From Clostridiales bacterium (GTDB lineage: Bacteria; Bacillota; Clostridia; Lachnospirales; Lachnospiraceae), in contig JAGZHZ010000042.1 of assembly GCA_018366495.1 (NCBI GenBank), positions 1 to 14,166 on the forward strand: a stretch of DNA of 14,166 bases, in the 5' to 3' direction. The position numbers were made by a program, and so were the translations under genes. Positions 12,445 through 14,166 of the stretch are shown piece after piece (position 1 is the stretch's first letter; each line of letters starts with the position of its first letter). A model generated the notes under the pieces. It did not search any database. It saw nothing but the letters and a program-made list of their open reading frames with translations, and was not told the DNA's origin.

Positions 12445-13812
12445 TTAAGCTGGACTTATTTTCTTTTTTAAAATTTCAATCGTATTTTTTAAGGATTCCG
12501 ATGTCTGTAATTCTTTGGCAATTTTTTTTGAGCCGTGCATAATGGTTGTATGATCTCGTTTTCCCAGAATCTCTCCAATATTTTTAAATGGCATTTCCAG
12601 CATTTCATTGCACAGATACATTGCAATCTGGCGTGGAAATACGATATTTGCAGTACGTTTGTTTCCGATCAGATCTTCGGTGTCAATGCTGAAGTGTTCA
12701 GCAACTTTGTTCAGGATGAGCTGCGGAGTGACAATTCCCCGTTCTTCCGGAGCAATGATGTCTTTTAAGGCTTCTTCTGCGAGATAGATATCGATCTCAC
12801 GATGTTCCAGATTACTGAAAGCCATAATTTTATTTAATGCGCCTTCCAACTCACGAATATTTGACTTAATATGTGTTGCAATATATTTGATAACATCGTC
12901 ATCAATCGTGTAGCCGTCCAATTCTTCTTTTTTTCTCAGAATCGCCATACGGGTTTCGTAGTCAGGAGAAGAAATATCTGCGATTAATCCCCATTCAAAG
13001 CGGGATCTGAGGCGGCTTTCCAGAGTCAGAAAATCTTTCGGTGGTTTGTCGCTGGAAAGAATGATCTGTTTTTTGGAACCGTGCAGATCGTTGAATGTGT
13101 GGAAAAATTCTTCCTGCGTGGATTCTTTTCCGATCAGAAATTGTACATCATCGATCAGCAAAACATCGATATTCCGGTACTTTTCGCGAAATTGTGCCAT
13201 TGCTGTATTGTTGCCGTTTCGGATGGCTTCGATCAGTTCGTTTGTAAAGTACTCGCTGGTGACATATAATACTTTAGAATCCGGATTGTGCTCCAGGATA
13301 AAATGAGCGATGGAATGCATAAGATGTGTTTTTCCAAGCCCTACGCCTCCATAGATAAAAAGCGGATTGTACATGGCGCCAGGAGATTCTGCGACGGCAA
13401 GCGCAGCGGCGTGTGCAAAGTTGTTATTGCTGCCAACGACAAAAGTATCGAAAGTATACTTTGGATTTAGATTTGCGCGTTCGATATTTTCATTCATTGC
13501 GGAATTTAGCGGTTTTGCAGACGTTTTTTCTTTGATCTGATCAGGAAGAAGAAATTTAATCTCACAGTCAATGCCGGTGAGTTCAGCAATAGCCACCTTT
13601 AAAGGTGAGAGATACCGCTTGCTGACATAATTTAAGCCCATCGGCTCTGTAGGGCCTAAAAGCATCAACACATTATTTTCAAGAGAATGAACGGACAGAG
13701 GCTTAATCCATGTTTTGAAAGAAACATCGGAAAGTTCATATTCCATTTTGACGGTGGAGAGGATTTCTTCCCATTTTTCGATAATTGTGTCCTTTTCCAT
13801 ATTTTCGTCCAT
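12445..13812 (-). CDS. dnaA: chromosomal replication initiator protein DnaA
   Basis: DnaA binds 9-bp boxes at oriC, forms an ATP-dependent filament and opens the duplex. The 455-residue protein has all four domains. Domain I spans about 1-90 and domain II is a short linker (about 91-115). The AAA+ domain III has Walker A GGVGLGKT (155-162) and Walker B VLLIDD (217-222). The domain IV helix-turn-helix carries the signature GKRDHTTIMHGSKK (417-430), which reads the box. The ATG at 13810-13812 has AAGGAG nine bases upstream. An internal in-frame ATG four codons later has no comparable site. Two clusters of perfect DnaA boxes flank the gene, so autoregulation through the upstream cluster is likely. 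Confidence 0.98.
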   Translation of the reverse strand: MDENMEKDTIIEKWEEILSTVKMEYELSDVSFKTWIKPLSVHSLENNVLMLLGPTEPMGLNYVSKRYLSPLKVAIAELTGIDCEIKFLLPDQIKEKTSAKPLNSAMNENIERANLNPKYTFDTFVVGSNNNFAHAAALAVAESPGAMYNPLFIYGGVGLGKTHLMHSIAHFILEHNPDSKVLYVTSEYFTNELIEAIRNGNNTAMAQFREKYRNIDVLLIDDVQFLIGKESTQEEFFHTFNDLHGSKKQIILSSDKPPKDFLTLESRLRSRFEWGLIADISSPDYETRMAILRKKEELDGYTIDDDVIKYIATHIKSNIRELEGALNKIMAFSNLEHREIDIYLAEEALKDIIAPEERGIVTPQLILNKVAEHFSIDTEDLIGNKRTANIVFPRQIAMYLCNEMLEMPFKNIGEILGKRDHTTIMHGSKKIAKELQTSESLKNTIEILKKKISPA

Positions 13813-13840
13813 TGAAAAAATCTCCTTAAGTATTCATCAG

Positions 13841-13857
13841 CGGATTGAAAAAATCCG
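13841..13857 (-). promoter_or_regulatory. hairpin in the dnaA 5' untranslated region
   Basis: CGGATT (13852-13857) pairs with AATCCG (13841-13846) around a 5-nt loop in the dnaA leader. The motif GATTTTTTCAAT in it recurs immediately before the dnaA start codon. If transcription starts at the proximal promoter, this hairpin would be at the very 5' end, where such structures can stabilise mRNA. That function is inferred. Confidence 0.4.
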
Positions 13858-13864
13858 TGTTTTG

Positions 13865-13893
13865 TGTATATTAGTATTGGTTTATTCTTTCAA
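13865..13893 (-). promoter_or_regulatory. candidate dnaA promoter, proximal
   Basis: On the minus strand TTGAAA (13888-13893) and TATACA (13865-13870) are separated by 17 bp. The start would be near 13858, about 45 nt before the dnaA ATG. The -35 is a good match (5/6) and the -10 is moderate (4/6). Confidence 0.5.
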
Positions 13894-13896
13894 TTA

Positions 13897-13925
13897 ATAT
13901 TAAACCAAAAGGGACTAATTATCAA
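13897..13925 (-). promoter_or_regulatory. candidate dnaA promoter, distal
   Basis: On the minus strand TTGATA (13920-13925) and TAATAT (13897-13902) are separated by 17 bp. Its -10 abuts the -35 of the proximal candidate. The nearest DnaA box (13960) is 35 bp upstream of the -35, so DnaA bound there could affect polymerase. Only one of the two candidates need be real. Confidence 0.4.
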
Positions 13926-13959
13926 TCAAAATTTCGGGCAGACGAGGGGAAAAGAAAAG

Positions 13960-14163
13960 TTATCCACATTAAATTAGGTAGAATGTGGATAATGTGGATA
14001 ACTTTTTTGAAACAAAATATAGTAACGAAAAAAATAGAATTTTATCAAAAAAAAGGGAATAAAAATTAGTTATCCACATACTATCCACCGTGCGATGTGG
14101 ATAACTTTTCAAGAGTGTGGATAATGTGGATAACTTTCAAATTGGTTATCCACATTATCCACA
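13960..14163. other. oriC upstream arm: DnaA-box cluster upstream of dnaA
   Basis: Nine perfect boxes occur. TTATCCACA starts at 13960, 14070, 14146 and 14155. TGTGGATAA starts at 13984, 13993, 14096, 14116 and 14125. A two-mismatch box lies at 14081-14089. A 20-bp inverted repeat pairs 14115-14134 with 14145-14164. A 60-bp A+T-rich spacer (14009-14069) splits the cluster. The last box ends three bases from the window edge, so the array probably continues. This non-coding region and the dnaA promoter region together account for 13813-14166. Confidence 0.92.
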
Positions 14164-14166
14164 CTG

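Noticed and set aside
12198..14163. Repeated short units considered as a CRISPR-like or iteron plasmid array.
   Set aside because: The unit is the 9-bp DnaA box in both orientations with irregular spacing, flanking dnaA. There are no uniform spacers, cas genes or plasmid replication genes.

Overview
The window is the replication-origin region of a low-to-moderate GC Firmicute chromosome, most likely a Lachnospiraceae-type clostridium. The conserved order dnaA-dnaN-rlbA-recF-gyrB-gyrA, strong AGGAGG ribosome binding sites, the MurT/GatD pair and the two-subunit iron-sulphur fumarase all fit. This assignment is inferred from gene order and protein character, because no database search was possible. 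Every gene lies on the minus strand, so reading from the right edge leftwards follows replication and transcription away from the origin.

The right edge (about 13960-14166) is the upstream arm of oriC and holds nine perfect DnaA boxes. The gap between dnaA and dnaN (12125-12444) is the second arm, with eight perfect boxes, a GC-rich patch, four DnaA-trio repeats and an A+T-rich stretch. This matches the basal unwinding arrangement known from Bacillus subtilis. The window probably stops inside the upstream box array.

dnaA and dnaN form the first group. A long hairpin with a U tract follows dnaN. A second polycistron then runs rlbA-recF-gyrB-gyrA-murT-gatD-fumA-fumB, with gaps of 6-55 bp or a 4-bp overlap. 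It joins replication/repair and supercoiling functions to a cell-wall amidation enzyme (MurT/GatD) and a fumarase. The remB (yaaB) gene found between recF and gyrB in B. subtilis is absent here.

Between fumB and a 1-acylglycerol-phosphate acyltransferase gene lies a roughly 190-bp remnant of an IS200/IS605-type element. It has two related palindromes and an in-frame but stop-interrupted TnpB-like C-terminal tail. Beyond the acyltransferase come a consensus promoter, tRNA-Ser(GCU), two tandem near-duplicate rRNA promoters, an rRNA leader, and the first bases of a 16S rRNA gene that continues past the left edge.

The most rewarding parts are the architecture of the origin (paired boxes, long mirror-image repeats, trio motif), the IS-derived remnant upstream of plsC, and the glycine at the quinolone-determining position of GyrA. 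I found no sign of a wholly new defence or mobile system.
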